Assembly (NCBI RefSeq): GCF_022484225.1
Contig: NZ_JAKVLT010000001.1
Location: 744,001 to 808,000 of the forward strand
Length of the DNA stretch: 64,000 nucleotides
Reading direction: 5' to 3'
Source: Pseudoramibacter sp.
GTDB taxonomy: Bacteria > Bacillota > Clostridia > Eubacteriales > Eubacteriaceae
Below the pieces are notes generated by a model that did no database searches, was not told the origin of the DNA, and worked only from the letters and a program-made list of their open reading frames with translations. The position numbers and the translations under genes were made by a program. Below are positions 19,107 to 27,978 of the stretch, piece by piece (within the stretch, counting starts at the first letter, position 1; each line of letters begins with the position of its first letter).

Positions 19107-20206
19107 TCGATTACAAATTATTGACCCCGGGGCCGCTGACCACCAGCGACACCGTCAAGCGGGAAATGCTTGTGGATCACTGCACCTGGGACGACGACTA
19201 CAAACAGATCACCCAGATGATCCGCAAGAAGCTTTTGGAACTGGCCCACGTGAGCCGGGACGCCTACACCGCCGTGCTCATGCAGGGCAGCGGCACCTTC
19301 GGCGTCGAATCGGTGATTACCAGCGCCGTGGGGCCCGATGACAAGATGCTCATCTGCGTCAACGGCGCCTACGGCGAACGCCAGGCCGACATCTGCGAAC
19401 ACGCGGGCATCGCCTACGAACTATACCGCTGTCCCTACGACGAAATGCCGAACCCCGGCGTCATTGAACATTACCTGCGCTCAGACGAAACCCTGACCCA
19501 CGTGTCCATGGTTCACAGCGAAACCACCAGCGGCATTTTAAACGACATCGCATCGGTGGCCGAAGTGGTACGCCGCTATCACAAGACCTTTATCGTCGAC
19601 GCCATGTCCAGTTTCGGCGGCGTCGACATCGAAGTGGGCAGACTGGGTATCGACTTTATCGTGTCCTCGGCGAACAAATGCATCCAGGGCGTGCCGGGAT
19701 TTTCCTTCATCATCTGTAAAAAGACGGCCCTGGACGCCTGCAGAGGCCAGGCCAGAAGCCTGTCTCTGGATCTGTACGACCAGTGGCGGGTCATGGATAA
19801 GGACGGCAAGTGGCGGTTCACGTCGCCGACTCACGTGGTTCTCGCCTTTGCCCAGGCCCTTCGGGAACTGGACGATGAAGGGGGCATCCCCGCGCGGTAC
19901 AAGCGCTACCGGGGCAACAACCGCCTGCTCATCAGCCGCATGAAGGCCATGGGCTTTAAGACCTACATCGACGAAAAGGTGCAGGGGCCGATCATCACGA
20001 CGTTCTACTGCCCGGACATTCCGCATTTTGATTTTGAAGCAATGTACGCCTACATCAAAAAGCGGGGCTACGCGATTTATCCGGGCAAGGTGACCGACGC
20101 CGATACCTTCCGCATCGGCAACATCGGTGAAATTTACCCCGGAGACATGGTGAAGGTGACGGACATCATCGGCGAATACTTGGAAGAATTGAGGAAAAAA
20201 GGATGA
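19103..20206 (+). CDS. phnW: 2-aminoethylphosphonate--pyruvate transaminase
   Basis: A 367-residue PLP-dependent class V aminotransferase. It moves the amino group of 2-aminoethylphosphonate to pyruvate, giving phosphonoacetaldehyde and alanine. Family landmarks: LLTPGPLTTSDTVKREML, GSGTFGVESVITS, HSETTSGILND, VDAMSSFGG and SSANKCIQGVPGFSF with the PLP lysine near residue 192. Length matches PhnW. It overlaps the binding-protein gene upstream and phnX downstream by 4 bp each, so all three are coupled. Confidence 0.93.
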   Translation: MIDYKLLTPGPLTTSDTVKREMLVDHCTWDDDYKQITQMIRKKLLELAHVSRDAYTAVLMQGSGTFGVESVITSAVGPDDKMLICVNGAYGERQADICEHAGIAYELYRCPYDEMPNPGVIEHYLRSDETLTHVSMVHSETTSGILNDIASVAEVVRRYHKTFIVDAMSSFGGVDIEVGRLGIDFIVSSANKCIQGVPGFSFIICKKTALDACRGQARSLSLDLYDQWRVMDKDGKWRFTSPTHVVLAFAQALRELDDEGGIPARYKRYRGNNRLLISRMKAMGFKTYIDEKVQGPIITTFYCPDIPHFDFEAMYAYIKKRGYAIYPGKVTDADTFRIGNIGEIYPGDMVKVTDIIGEYLEELRKKG

Positions 20207-21000
20207 AACAGGGAATAAAAATGGTCGTATTCGACTGGGCCGGCACCACCGTCGATTACGGGTCGATGGCGCCCATGGACGTCTTCGACGAAGTGTTTAA
20301 GAACGCCGGCGTGAAACTGACGCCGGAAGAAATCGCCGGGCCGATGGGGCTCGACAAGCGCATGCACATCAAGCGCCTGCTCGACCTGGACAAGACGAAA
20401 GCCATGTGGCAGAAACGGTATCACCGGGACACCGACGAAGGGGATGTGACCCGGCTGTTCAAACGCTTTGAAGCCCGCCTCGACCAGGTGGTCGGGGAAT
20501 ACAGCACGCCCCTGGACGGGGTGGTCGAAACGGTGAAAGCCTTAAGAGATGCCGGCGTCCGCGTCGGCTCGACCACCGGCTACACCTCGGACATGATGAA
20601 GCGGGTGCTGCCGGCCGCCGAAGCGGGCGGCTACCGCCCGGAATGTGTGGTGACGCCGGACGTCGTGGGCTCGGGCAGACCCCGCCCCTTCATGATTTAC
20701 GAATGCATGCGCCAGCTCGACGTGTACCCGCCGGCCCACGTGCTCAAAGTCGGGGACACCATCGCAGATATTCAAGAAGGCCGCAACGCCGGCGTCTGGA
20801 CCTGCGGCGTCCTCGAAGGGTCGAGCACCCTGGGGCTGCGGAAGGAAGAACGGGACGCCCTCGACGATGACGCCCTGGCGGCGCGCAAAGCCGAAGCCGA
20901 AGCCCGCTACAAGGCAGCGGGGGCCGACTTTGTCGCCGATTCCATCCGGGACATTCCGGAAATCGTCAAAGCCCTCAATCAAAAGCTGTCAGACCTGTAA
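20203..21000 (+). CDS. phnX: phosphonoacetaldehyde hydrolase (phosphonatase)
   Basis: A 265-residue HAD-superfamily enzyme that cleaves the C-P bond of phosphonoacetaldehyde to acetaldehyde and phosphate, using a Schiff-base lysine. Visible are VVFDWAGTTVDYGS (nucleophile Asp), GPMGLDKRMHI with a candidate Schiff-base Lys (the usual GLLK region), GSTTGYTSDMMKRVLP, and VKVGDTIADIQEGRNAGVWT for Mg. It completes the PhnWX route. A 22-residue Ala/Glu-rich helix near residue 225-245 is typical. A terminator follows. Confidence 0.93.
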   Translation: MKQGIKMVVFDWAGTTVDYGSMAPMDVFDEVFKNAGVKLTPEEIAGPMGLDKRMHIKRLLDLDKTKAMWQKRYHRDTDEGDVTRLFKRFEARLDQVVGEYSTPLDGVVETVKALRDAGVRVGSTTGYTSDMMKRVLPAAEAGGYRPECVVTPDVVGSGRPRPFMIYECMRQLDVYPPAHVLKVGDTIADIQEGRNAGVWTCGVLEGSSTLGLRKEERDALDDDALAARKAEAEARYKAAGADFVADSIRDIPEIVKALNQKLSDL

Positions 21001-21019
21001 ATGATATCAACGAGACACC

Positions 21020-21057
21020 AAAAAAGAGACCTGAATACCATTCAGATCTCTTTTTTT
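21020..21057. terminator. bidirectional terminator after phnX
   Basis: AAAAAAGAGACCTGAAT and ATTCAGATCTCTTTTTTT pair over 17 positions (one G-U) with a 3-nt loop. It serves phnX and the convergent flavin reductase gene. Confidence 0.9.
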
Positions 21058-21066
21058 GATGGGTGA

Positions 21067-21639
21067 TTATTTCATGAATTTTTTCCCGTCGTCCCAGGCG
21101 GTGCCGACCCGGCTGCCGATGGCGTAATAGCCGTTTTGGTCGCCGTCGAAAGCGAAGGCGCCGAGTTTTTCCACGTCGACCTTGCCGTCAGCGGTGAGCA
21201 CCGATTCGTCGGCGACGATGCTGACCACCTTGCCGAGAACCCGGAGGCCGTAGGGCTGATCCTGGAATTCCACCACTTCACATTCGAAGGTCAGGGGGTA
21301 TTCGGTGATAACCGGCGCGTCGACCTTGGCACTCTTTTCGGCGTGGAGACCGGTTTTCGCGAACTTGTCCGGCACGTCGTTGGCGGAGACGATGCCGAAA
21401 TAATCGGATTCGGCGAGGGTGTCCGTCCCTGGAACGGCAAGGGTGAACGCCTTGCGCCTGCGCAGGTTGGCCGTGGTTTTGTGGCGTTCTCCGATGTTCA
21501 GGGCGACCATGTCCCGGGCGCAGACGCCGCCCCAGGCCATCATCATGAGATCGACAGAATCGTCGTCATTGTAGGTGCCGATCATGTACGTCGGCTGTGG
21601 AAATAAAATCGGCTTAGCACCGAGATCTTTAAAAGCCAT
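21067..21639 (-). CDS. flavin reductase family protein (flavoredoxin-like)
   Basis: A 190-residue FMN-binding split-barrel protein. The start MAFKDLGAKPILFPQPTYMIGTY and the MMMAWGGVCARDMVALNIGERHKTTANLRRRKAF segment match the clostridial flavoredoxin/flavin-reductase group, which handles FMN and may pass electrons from NAD(P)H or ferredoxin. A strong AAAGGAGG precedes the ATG. It is monocistronic and convergent with phnX. Its partner is unknown. Confidence 0.85.
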   Translation of the reverse strand: MAFKDLGAKPILFPQPTYMIGTYNDDDSVDLMMMAWGGVCARDMVALNIGERHKTTANLRRRKAFTLAVPGTDTLAESDYFGIVSANDVPDKFAKTGLHAEKSAKVDAPVITEYPLTFECEVVEFQDQPYGLRVLGKVVSIVADESVLTADGKVDVEKLGAFAFDGDQNGYYAIGSRVGTAWDDGKKFMK

Positions 21640-21704
21640 ATGAGAACCTCCTTTATGTCACGAATATTCGATCTTTATTATAAAAAGTTTATGTTGAATT
21701 TTCC

Positions 21705-22283
21705 TTAAAGGGTTTTGAGGTAGTTTTGAGTGCGGGTCATGACGTCCTTGAGAATGTCGAGATCTTTTGAAAGATCGCCGGTCTCGAGGGAGTGGTTGGC
21801 GCCGGGGTAGATGGTCAGGGGCAGCCGGCGCTTTTGGGCGCCGGTGACGATCGTTTCCTTTCCGACCCAGGGATCAGCGTCACCGTAAAAGGCGATGCCG
21901 CCCCGGTCTCGGGCGAAATCAAAGGTCTCTTTGAGGGGCGTGTAGAAGACGCCGCGGACATCCCGGTCTTTGAAGACATTCGCTGAAAGGTAGGCGGCGA
22001 GGATGGTGCCGATGCTCTTGCCGATGAACAGGTAGCGTTCAAAATCGGGAAAGGCTCGGAGCTGCCCTTCAACGGAAGTCAGGGCCTGATAGAAAGCCCG
22101 TTCCCGGCGGCTCTGGTCCTGGCGCATGTCGGAAATGGCGGCGCTTTTAAATTCGGGATAGCCGACGGCGTACAGAGACCAGCCCGCCTGTTTCGCGAGT
22201 TTGGCGCTGTAGTACAAAAGGGGGCGGTCAGTGCTGTAGCCGACGCCCGGGAAGAGAATGACGCATTTTTTAGAGGTTTTCAT
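21705..22283 (-). CDS. alpha/beta hydrolase (serine hydrolase, lipase-like)
   Basis: A 192-residue small alpha/beta hydrolase. It begins CVILFPGVGYSTDRPLLYY and has a nucleophile elbow YLFIGKSIGTILAAYL (GKSIG, catalytic Ser near residue 95). The acid is probably in FYGDADPWVG, and the base in YPGANHSLE (His near 170). The ATG at 22283 is chosen for its AAAGGA site; upstream in-frame DNA to 22385 has no start signal. Substrate unknown. Confidence 0.8.
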   Translation of the reverse strand: MKTSKKCVILFPGVGYSTDRPLLYYSAKLAKQAGWSLYAVGYPEFKSAAISDMRQDQSRRERAFYQALTSVEGQLRAFPDFERYLFIGKSIGTILAAYLSANVFKDRDVRGVFYTPLKETFDFARDRGGIAFYGDADPWVGKETIVTGAQKRRLPLTIYPGANHSLETGDLSKDLDILKDVMTRTQNYLKTL

Positions 22284-22305
22284 GGGGGAATCCTTTCTTG
22301 TTTTT

Positions 22306-23043
22306 TCATTCAGAAGGCCAGACTTGAATGCAGGGATGATTTTGCTGTTGGACGAAACCGCCGGTGAAATTGACCCAGCTCTCACAGCGGTCGAGAATGC
22401 CGGAATCGGCGGTGAGGATGGCGCCGTGGGCGGAAAGTTCGGCGTCGACGCCCCGGATCAGCGGCACGGCCAGGGGAAGCTGAACACTTTCATTGGCCTT
22501 TAAAATCGCTTCCCGGAGGCGCCCGGAATTGGACACCGGCGCGTCGAGAAGGAGCACGACGCCGGCGGGATGTACGGATTTTAAAAAACGGAGCAGGGTG
22601 CGGATGGCGAAGTCCGTTTCGGGAATGAGGCGGTAGGTGCCCCGGAGCGCGGCCAGATCCCGGACGGCGCCGTCCATGCCGAGAAACAGCGGCCCGCGGC
22701 AGGCCATGACTTCCAGGGTGATGATCTGATTGAAGCCGTCGACCCACAGGGTTTTGCCGGCCAGATCCTCCGGCGCAAGCTGCTTTTGGAGCCGCGCCTG
22801 CTGCTTGGCGGCAGAGGTGACGCTGCGCATGATGGCCAGGCGCTGGCGCTTGGACAGCTGGTAATGGTTGCCCACAAAGGTCAGGGTCTGGGTCATGGCG
22901 TAGCCCCGGTTCAGCAGATGATGGCAGTCGGCGGCGGCTTCTTTTAAAATTTTCAGGGCCGATGCCGAAAAATTTTTAGTGTCTTCGGGAACGAACCCTC
23001 GTCTGGCGCAGGGGGTAGCTTTAAACAAGATGGGGTCTGACAT
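22306..23043 (-). CDS. DUF434-family protein with PIN/NYN-like C-terminal domain
   Basis: A 245-residue protein of a family spread through archaea and Firmicutes. The N-terminal helical DUF434 part includes LLNRGYAMTQTLTFVGNHYQLSKRQR. The C-terminal part reads like a DUF5616 nuclease-type domain, with an acidic strand WVDGFNQIITLE, then FLGMDGAVRDL, VVLLLDAPVSNSGRLREA and ILTADSGILDRC; the spaced Asp residues resemble a metal site. Function is unknown; RNA or nucleotide cleavage is a guess from fold. The start at 23043 has AAAGGAG 9 bp upstream. Confidence 0.72.
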   Translation of the reverse strand: MSDPILFKATPCARRGFVPEDTKNFSASALKILKEAAADCHHLLNRGYAMTQTLTFVGNHYQLSKRQRLAIMRSVTSAAKQQARLQKQLAPEDLAGKTLWVDGFNQIITLEVMACRGPLFLGMDGAVRDLAALRGTYRLIPETDFAIRTLLRFLKSVHPAGVVLLLDAPVSNSGRLREAILKANESVQLPLAVPLIRGVDAELSAHGAILTADSGILDRCESWVNFTGGFVQQQNHPCIQVWPSE

Positions 23044-23145
23044 GGAAAGCGCTCCTTTCAATACGCCTATTATAGCATACGCTTTATTGACAGCTGAAAA
23101 GGACAAGGGTAAAATCAAATGAGAATATAGATTTGAGGTGAAACG

Positions 23146-23448
23146 GTGATTACCATAAAACCACTTAAGATTGACGGCAAAGAAAGCAACGGTCTGCTGA
23201 TTCAGTCGCCGGGGGGCGAAGGCCATCCGAACATGATTCTGATCCAATGTCAGAAGGGCTACCTCATGTGCGGCTACCTCAATCTCGAAGCCGCAGACAA
23301 ATTCGGCGACGCTGCTGTGCTCGTAGGGGGCGCAGACTTTGACGCGGTCCTCAAGAACCCGATCAAAGGGATGACTTCAGCCGCCAAAGCCCTCGGCGTT
23401 CGGGACGGCATGACCGGGGAAGAAGCCGCAGAAATTTTAAACCGATAA
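23146..23448 (+). CDS. DUF1805 (YunC-like) protein
   Basis: A 100-residue protein. The sequence GEGHPNMILIQCQKGYLMCGYLNLEAADKFGDAA and the later GVRDGMTGEEAAEILN match the YunC/DUF1805 family, small proteins of unknown function found in Bacillus and archaea. The start is GTG with GAGGTG upstream. It is divergent from the DUF434 gene with a 102-bp gap, and a hairpin terminator follows. Confidence 0.8.
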   Translation: MITIKPLKIDGKESNGLLIQSPGGEGHPNMILIQCQKGYLMCGYLNLEAADKFGDAAVLVGGADFDAVLKNPIKGMTSAAKALGVRDGMTGEEAAEILNR

Positions 23449-23457
23449 GGGTGCAGC

Positions 23458-23486
23458 AAAAAAAGACCGAAAACCGGTCTTTTTTT
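23458..23486 (+). terminator. Rho-independent terminator after the DUF1805 gene
   Basis: AAAAAAAGACCG and CGGTCTTTTTTT pair over 12 bp with a short A-rich loop. It ends in seven T. Confidence 0.88.
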
Positions 23487-23568
23487 AGTGAAATTACAGC
23501 CAAAATCTGATAAAATGATGCAATAAGTTTGTTGACAAATAAAAAGTAAAAATACAGAGGAGGCAGAC

Positions 23569-24003
23569 GTGCAAGTTTCAACGAAGTTTACCATCGCGAT
23601 CCATGTGCTGACCGCGACGGCTTATTTTTCAAAAGACCACAAAATCACCAGTGAAATGCTCGCAGCCAGTGTGGGATGCAACCCGGTGATCATCCGCAAC
23701 ATCATGGGCCAGCTCAAAAAAGCCGGTCTGATTCAGGTGAAGCGCGGCCCCGGCGGAATGGCCCTGGCCAAATCCCTGGACGACATCACCTTTCTCGACG
23801 TGTACCGGGCGGTGGAAACCCACGGCAAAGACGAATTGTTCCGCTTCCACAACAATCCCAATCCCGACTGCCCGGTGGGCAGAAATATTCACCGCGCCCT
23901 GGACGACGATCTGCTCGAAATCCACTGTCATTTCGAAGAGGACCTCGCGCGGCACACCCTCGCGGAAGTTTACGACAACACGGAAAAAGCCGTCGCGGGA
24001 TAA
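23569..24003 (+). CDS. Rrf2 family transcriptional regulator
   Basis: A 144-residue winged-helix regulator. The opening STKFTIAIHVLTATAYF, the recognition region SEMLAASVGCNPVIIRNIMGQLKKAGLI and the wing VKRGPGGMALAKSLDDITFLDVYRAVE are textbook Rrf2. It lacks the three-cysteine Fe-S cluster of IscR/NsrR (only a Cys near 37 and one in NPDCPVGRNI), so it is closer to YwnA-type regulators. The GTG start has GAGGAG. It lies 11 bp before an acetyltransferase gene with which it is probably co-transcribed. Confidence 0.88.
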   Translation: MQVSTKFTIAIHVLTATAYFSKDHKITSEMLAASVGCNPVIIRNIMGQLKKAGLIQVKRGPGGMALAKSLDDITFLDVYRAVETHGKDELFRFHNNPNPDCPVGRNIHRALDDDLLEIHCHFEEDLARHTLAEVYDNTEKAVAG

Positions 24004-24014
24004 GGAGAGGACCG

Positions 24015-24554
24015 ATGAACGTTTTTGAAAGACTCAAACGCGGCGAAGCAGCAGATCCCAAAGCCGAAAAACTGCTCGCCGACGAAATCGCCCGGGCCAG
24101 ACGGGCCTGCGATCTGTTAAACCTCGCAGAACCGGGAACCAAGGATTACGAAAAGGGGTGGATGCGTCTTTTCGACGGACGGACGCCCAAGGGCATTTCG
24201 GCCCAGACCCCGTGCTGGATCGATTTTCCGAAGCAGATTACCTGGGGAAAGGACATCGTCATCGGCCGGGGGTTCACGGCCCTGTCCGCCGCCGGCATCG
24301 CAGTTGAAGACGGGGTGCGCATCGGGCCCCAGGTGACCATTGTGACTGAAAAACCCGACATGAATCAGCCGGACTTCATCCAGGGCGAAGGGGTCGTGAT
24401 CGGCGAAGGGGCTTTCATCGGGGCCCGTGCCGTGATTCTGCCGGGCGTGCACATCGGCGCCCGCGCCGTTGTGGAACCGGGATCCGTCGTGACCGCAGAT
24501 GTGCCGGACGGCGTCACCGTGATCGGCAATCCGGCACAGCCAGTCCAGCTTTAA
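24015..24554 (+). CDS. maltose/galactoside-type sugar O-acetyltransferase (left-handed beta helix)
   Basis: A 179-residue hexapeptide-repeat acetyltransferase. The N-terminal MNVFERLKRGEAADPKAEKLLADEI is the helical Mac cap. The hexapeptide region follows (IVIGRGFTALSAAGIAVEDGVRIGPQVTI, then VVIGEGAFIGARAVILPGVHIGARAVVEPGSVV) and ends VIGNPAQPVQL. The family's catalytic His (usually NHP) is not seen in its usual spot, so activity is uncertain. It follows the Rrf2 regulator by 11 bp. Confidence 0.82.
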   Translation: MNVFERLKRGEAADPKAEKLLADEIARARRACDLLNLAEPGTKDYEKGWMRLFDGRTPKGISAQTPCWIDFPKQITWGKDIVIGRGFTALSAAGIAVEDGVRIGPQVTIVTEKPDMNQPDFIQGEGVVIGEGAFIGARAVILPGVHIGARAVVEPGSVVTADVPDGVTVIGNPAQPVQL

Positions 24555-24642
24555 GGCTGGATTTTTTGCGTATTTCCCGGGAAATACAGGATCTGATTTT
24601 ACATTTATGATGTGAAAAACAGAAAGGAAATAGAGCGTATTT

Positions 24643-26021
24643 ATGGCAGACACAGCAACTGCAAAACAAGAAGAAAAAACGGATTTCACCCGGGGCAGCA
24701 TCGCGGGCAAACTCCTGCGGTTCATGATCCCGGTGTTCGGCGCCTTGGTCCTCCAGGCGATGTACGGCGCCGTGGACTTGCTCGTGGTCGGGCGGTTCGG
24801 ATCGAAGGCGGGACTGTCCGGGGTTTCCACAGGCAGCAACGTCCTCAACCTCGTGACCTTCGTGGTCACGGCGCTGGCCATGGGACTGACGGTGGTGATC
24901 AGCCGGGATCTCGGAGAACGCAAGCCGGAAAAAATCGGCCCGGTCATCGGCGGGGGCGTCCTCGTTTTCGCGGTCATCGCCGGAGTATTGTGTGTGGTGA
25001 TGACCTGATGACCGTTTTTGCGAGAAACATCGCCACCTGGATGATGGCGCCGAAAGCCGCCCTCGCGCTGACGACCCAGTACATCCGCATCTGCGGCGCC
25101 GGCATTTTCTTCATCGTGGCGTACAACGTCATCGCCGCGATTTTCAGAGGCCTTGGCGATTCCCGGATGCCGCTGCTTTTCGTGACCATTGCCTGCTGCT
25201 GCAACATCGCGGGGGATTTGCTTTTCGTCGCGGGCTTTCATATGGACGTGGCCGGCGCGGCCCTGGCGACAGTCATGGCCCAGGCCATCAGCGTGGTGCT
25301 GTCCCTCATCATCATCCGGAGAAAAAACCTGCCCTTTCACATGAAGCGTCAGGATTTTTCCTTTAATCCGGAAGTGCGGCGTTTTCTGAAAGTCGGCCTG
25401 CCTTTGACCCTCCAGGAATTTCTGACCCAGATTTCATTTTTGATTATCTGTGCCTTTGTGAATCATCTGGGGCTGTCCGCCTCTTCTGGGTACGGCGTGG
25501 CGAGCAAGCTCATCAGCTTCATCATGCTCGTGCCCAGCGCGATGATGCAGTCGATGTCGGCTTTCGTTTCCCAGAACGTCGGCGCGGGCAAAGAAGACCG
25601 CGCGAAGAAGGGTCTGAAAATCGGCATCGCTTTCGGGGTCTGCGTCGGTCTGGTGATCATTGTTTTGGTGCAGCTTTTCGGCGGCGCCGCATCGTCACTG
25701 TTCACGACTCGGGCGGCCTTTATCCGGGACAGCTGGGCCTATCTCAAGGGTTTCTGCCCGGAAGCCGTCGTTACGGTCTTTCTGTTCAGCCTTTACGGCT
25801 ATTTTAACGGCCACGGCCGTTCCACCGTCGTGATGGTGACGGGGATTCTCCAGACCTTTCTGGTCCGGCTTCCGGTTTCGTACTTCAGAAGCGTTCAGGC
25901 TCATCCGTCTCTGACCAAAATCGGGCTGGCCTGCCCGACGGCGACGGTCTTCGGCATCGTCATCGCGTGGCTTTACTATCTGCACATGAATCAAAAGATG
26001 CGTCAGTTCAAAGCACAGTAG
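24643..26021 (+). pseudogene. MATE family multidrug exporter gene broken by an 8-bp tandem duplication
   Basis: Codons from the ATG at 24643 encode a normal MATE N-terminus (GSIAGKLLRFMIPVFGALVLQAMYGAVDLLVVGRFG) but stop at 25006-25008. The rest continues in another frame (TVFARNIATWMMAPKAALALTTQYIR through the last helices) to 26021. At the junction TGATGACC is present twice in tandem (24998-25013). Deleting one copy restores a continuous frame reading VVMTVFARNIATW and a full protein of about 457 residues with 12 membrane helices. So the gene is off as written, and could be reversible by slippage or recombination. Confidence 0.9.
24998..25013 (+). repeat. 8-bp tandem duplication inside the MATE gene
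   Basis: TGATGACC x2, perfect and adjacent. The second copy shifts the frame by +2 and creates an immediate TGA stop. It is a clean duplication, not a general decay: both flanking coding halves are intact. Confidence 0.95.
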
Positions 26022-26033
26022 GCGCAAAAAAAT

Positions 26034-26064
26034 AAAACCTGCCGGTTTGATATCGGCAGGTTTT
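26034..26064. terminator. bidirectional terminator between the MATE gene and trxA
   Basis: AAAACCTGCCG pairs with CGGCAGGTTTT around a 9-nt loop; T runs flank on both strands. Confidence 0.88.
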
Positions 26065-26093
26065 TGGTTTTTTGATGAAAAGATTTGTCTGGA

Positions 26094-26402
26094 TTAATCG
26101 ACGAGGGCGACGATGCGGTCCTTGGGAACGGCGCCGACCTGTTTGTTGGTGACTTCGCCGTTTTTGAAGACCATGAGGGTCGGGATGCTCATGATGCCGT
26201 ATTTCTGCGCGATGTCCGGCTGTTCGTCGACGTTGACCTTGCCGACGATGAAGTCGTCGTGTTCTTCGGCGATCTGGTCGACCATCGGGGACACCATTTT
26301 GCACGGGCCGCACCAGCTGGCCCAGAAATCGACGAGCACTGGCTTGTCCGCCTGAAGCACTTCTTTTTCAAAATTATCGGTTGTAATGGTAATGACTGCC
26401 AT
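26094..26402 (-). CDS. trxA: thioredoxin
   Basis: A 102-residue cytosolic dithiol oxidoreductase. The active site WASWCGPCKMV is at residues 28-38, with the cis-Pro loop MSIPTLMVFKNG and the buried Asp in VDFWASW. Length and motif order are standard. The ATG has AAGGAGG. It stands alone between a terminator and a 159-bp AT-rich promoter region. Confidence 0.95.
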   Translation of the reverse strand: MAVITITTDNFEKEVLQADKPVLVDFWASWCGPCKMVSPMVDQIAEEHDDFIVGKVNVDEQPDIAQKYGIMSIPTLMVFKNGEVTNKQVGAVPKDRIVALVD

Positions 26403-26561
26403 TTTGGACCTCCTTATAAGCTTAGAATCTTAATTTTTTAGCTAATACATTATTCTATTCATTTTTACTTTAAAATGCCTTTAATTTAGACTAACAGAAA
26501 GCGCCGGATTATGGTAGAATAAAAAACGAATTTCAAAAAACATTAAGAAAAGAGCGGAAAG

Positions 26562-27944
26562 ATGACCAATTCTACAGAACCTCAGGAAAAATTTTCCAGC
26601 CGGCTGGGTTTTATTCTGACCTCAGCGGGCTGCGCCATCGGCCTCGGCAACGTGTGGCGCTTTCCCTACATCACCGGGAAGTACGGCGGCGGCCTTTTCG
26701 TCGTCATCTACATTTTGTTCCTTCTGATCCTCGGCATTCCCATCGTCACCGCCGAGCTTTCGGTGGGTCGGGCGAGCCGCAAAAGCGTGATGCGCTCCTT
26801 CGACGTGCTGGAGCCTGAGGGGAAGAAGTGGCATGTCTACAAATGGATCGCCATGGCGGGCAATTACCTGCTCATGATGTACTACACCACCATCGCCGGC
26901 TGGATCCTGCTGTATTTTTTCAAGACGGCCAAAGGGGATTTTGCCGGGCTGTCCAGCGCCGGCGTCGCAAAGGCCTTCGCCTCGACCACGGCGAACCCGG
27001 CGGTTTCGGTCATCTTTATGGCTGTCGTGGTAGCGCTGGGCTTTTTCATCTGCGCCGGGGGCCTTCAGGGCGGCGTCGAGCGCATTTCGAAAATCATTAT
27101 GGTGGCGCTGTTTATTTTAATGGTAGCCCTCGCCCTGCACGCCCTGCGGCTGCCGGGGGCCAAAGCCGGTATGGCTTTTTATTTAAAGCCGGACCCGGCC
27201 AAGCTGACGGCCCATTCTTTGCCCGAGACGATTTACGCGGCCATGGGCCAGTCATTGTTCACCCTTGGGGTCGGCATCGGCTCCATGGGCATTTTCGGTG
27301 CCTACATCGATAAAAAGAAGCGCCTCTTCGGCGAAGGGGTGACCATCGCCGTGCTGGACACCATCATCGCAATCCTCGCCGGGGTCGTGATCTTTCCGGC
27401 GTGCTTTTCCTACGGGGTGCAGCCGACGTCGGGGCCGCCGCTGATTTTCATCACCCTGCCCAACGTGTTCAACCACATGCCCCAGGGGCGGTTCTGGGGC
27501 GCAGCCTTCTTTTTGTTCATGACTTTCGCGGCGCTGTCCACGGTCATCGCGGTGTTCCAGAACATCATCGCCAATTTCAGGGAAGTGACCGGTATGTCCC
27601 TCAAAAAGAGCTGCGGGATCAACGCGGTGTTGCTGATTTTATTGTCCCTGCCTTGTGCGTTGGGATTCAATGCCCTGTCATTTATTCAGCCGTTGGGTGC
27701 CGGCTCGACGATTCTCGATCTCGAAGATTTCCTCGTGTCGAGCAACATCGTCCCGTTGGGGTCGATCATCTACGTGCTGTTCATCACGTCCCGGGCCGGC
27801 TGGGGATTTGACGGTTTTCTGTCGGAAGTCAACACCGGAGAAGGGCTGCAGTTTCCAGAAAACAAGGCCAGTCGCTTTTACATGGGCGTGATTCTGCCGA
27901 TCCTCATTGCCGTGATCATGATCGGCGGTTATCTTGGGTCATAA
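26562..27944 (+). CDS. sodium-dependent transporter of the NSS (SNF) family, copy 1
   Basis: A 460-residue inner-membrane Na+-coupled symporter, LeuT fold, likely for an amino acid. The first helix has the family signature SAGCAIGLGNVWRFPYITGKYGGG; later helices show AMAGNYLLMMYYTTIAGW, QSLFTLGVGIGSMGIFGAYI and FFLFMTFAALSTVIAVFQNI (Na+ site region). It is followed 34 bp later by a close paralogue. The pair could differ in substrate or affinity. Confidence 0.92.
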   Translation: MTNSTEPQEKFSSRLGFILTSAGCAIGLGNVWRFPYITGKYGGGLFVVIYILFLLILGIPIVTAELSVGRASRKSVMRSFDVLEPEGKKWHVYKWIAMAGNYLLMMYYTTIAGWILLYFFKTAKGDFAGLSSAGVAKAFASTTANPAVSVIFMAVVVALGFFICAGGLQGGVERISKIIMVALFILMVALALHALRLPGAKAGMAFYLKPDPAKLTAHSLPETIYAAMGQSLFTLGVGIGSMGIFGAYIDKKKRLFGEGVTIAVLDTIIAILAGVVIFPACFSYGVQPTSGPPLIFITLPNVFNHMPQGRFWGAAFFLFMTFAALSTVIAVFQNIIANFREVTGMSLKKSCGINAVLLILLSLPCALGFNALSFIQPLGAGSTILDLEDFLVSSNIVPLGSIIYVLFITSRAGWGFDGFLSEVNTGEGLQFPENKASRFYMGVILPILIAVIMIGGYLGS

Positions 27945-27978
27945 TCAATGGAATATATTCTAAAGGAGAAATAAATTT

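Noticed and set aside
23146-23247. N-terminal extension of the DUF434 protein overlapping the DUF1805 gene
   Set aside because: The extended frame has no ribosome site and no conserved look. The ATG at 23043 has AAAGGAG at ideal spacing.
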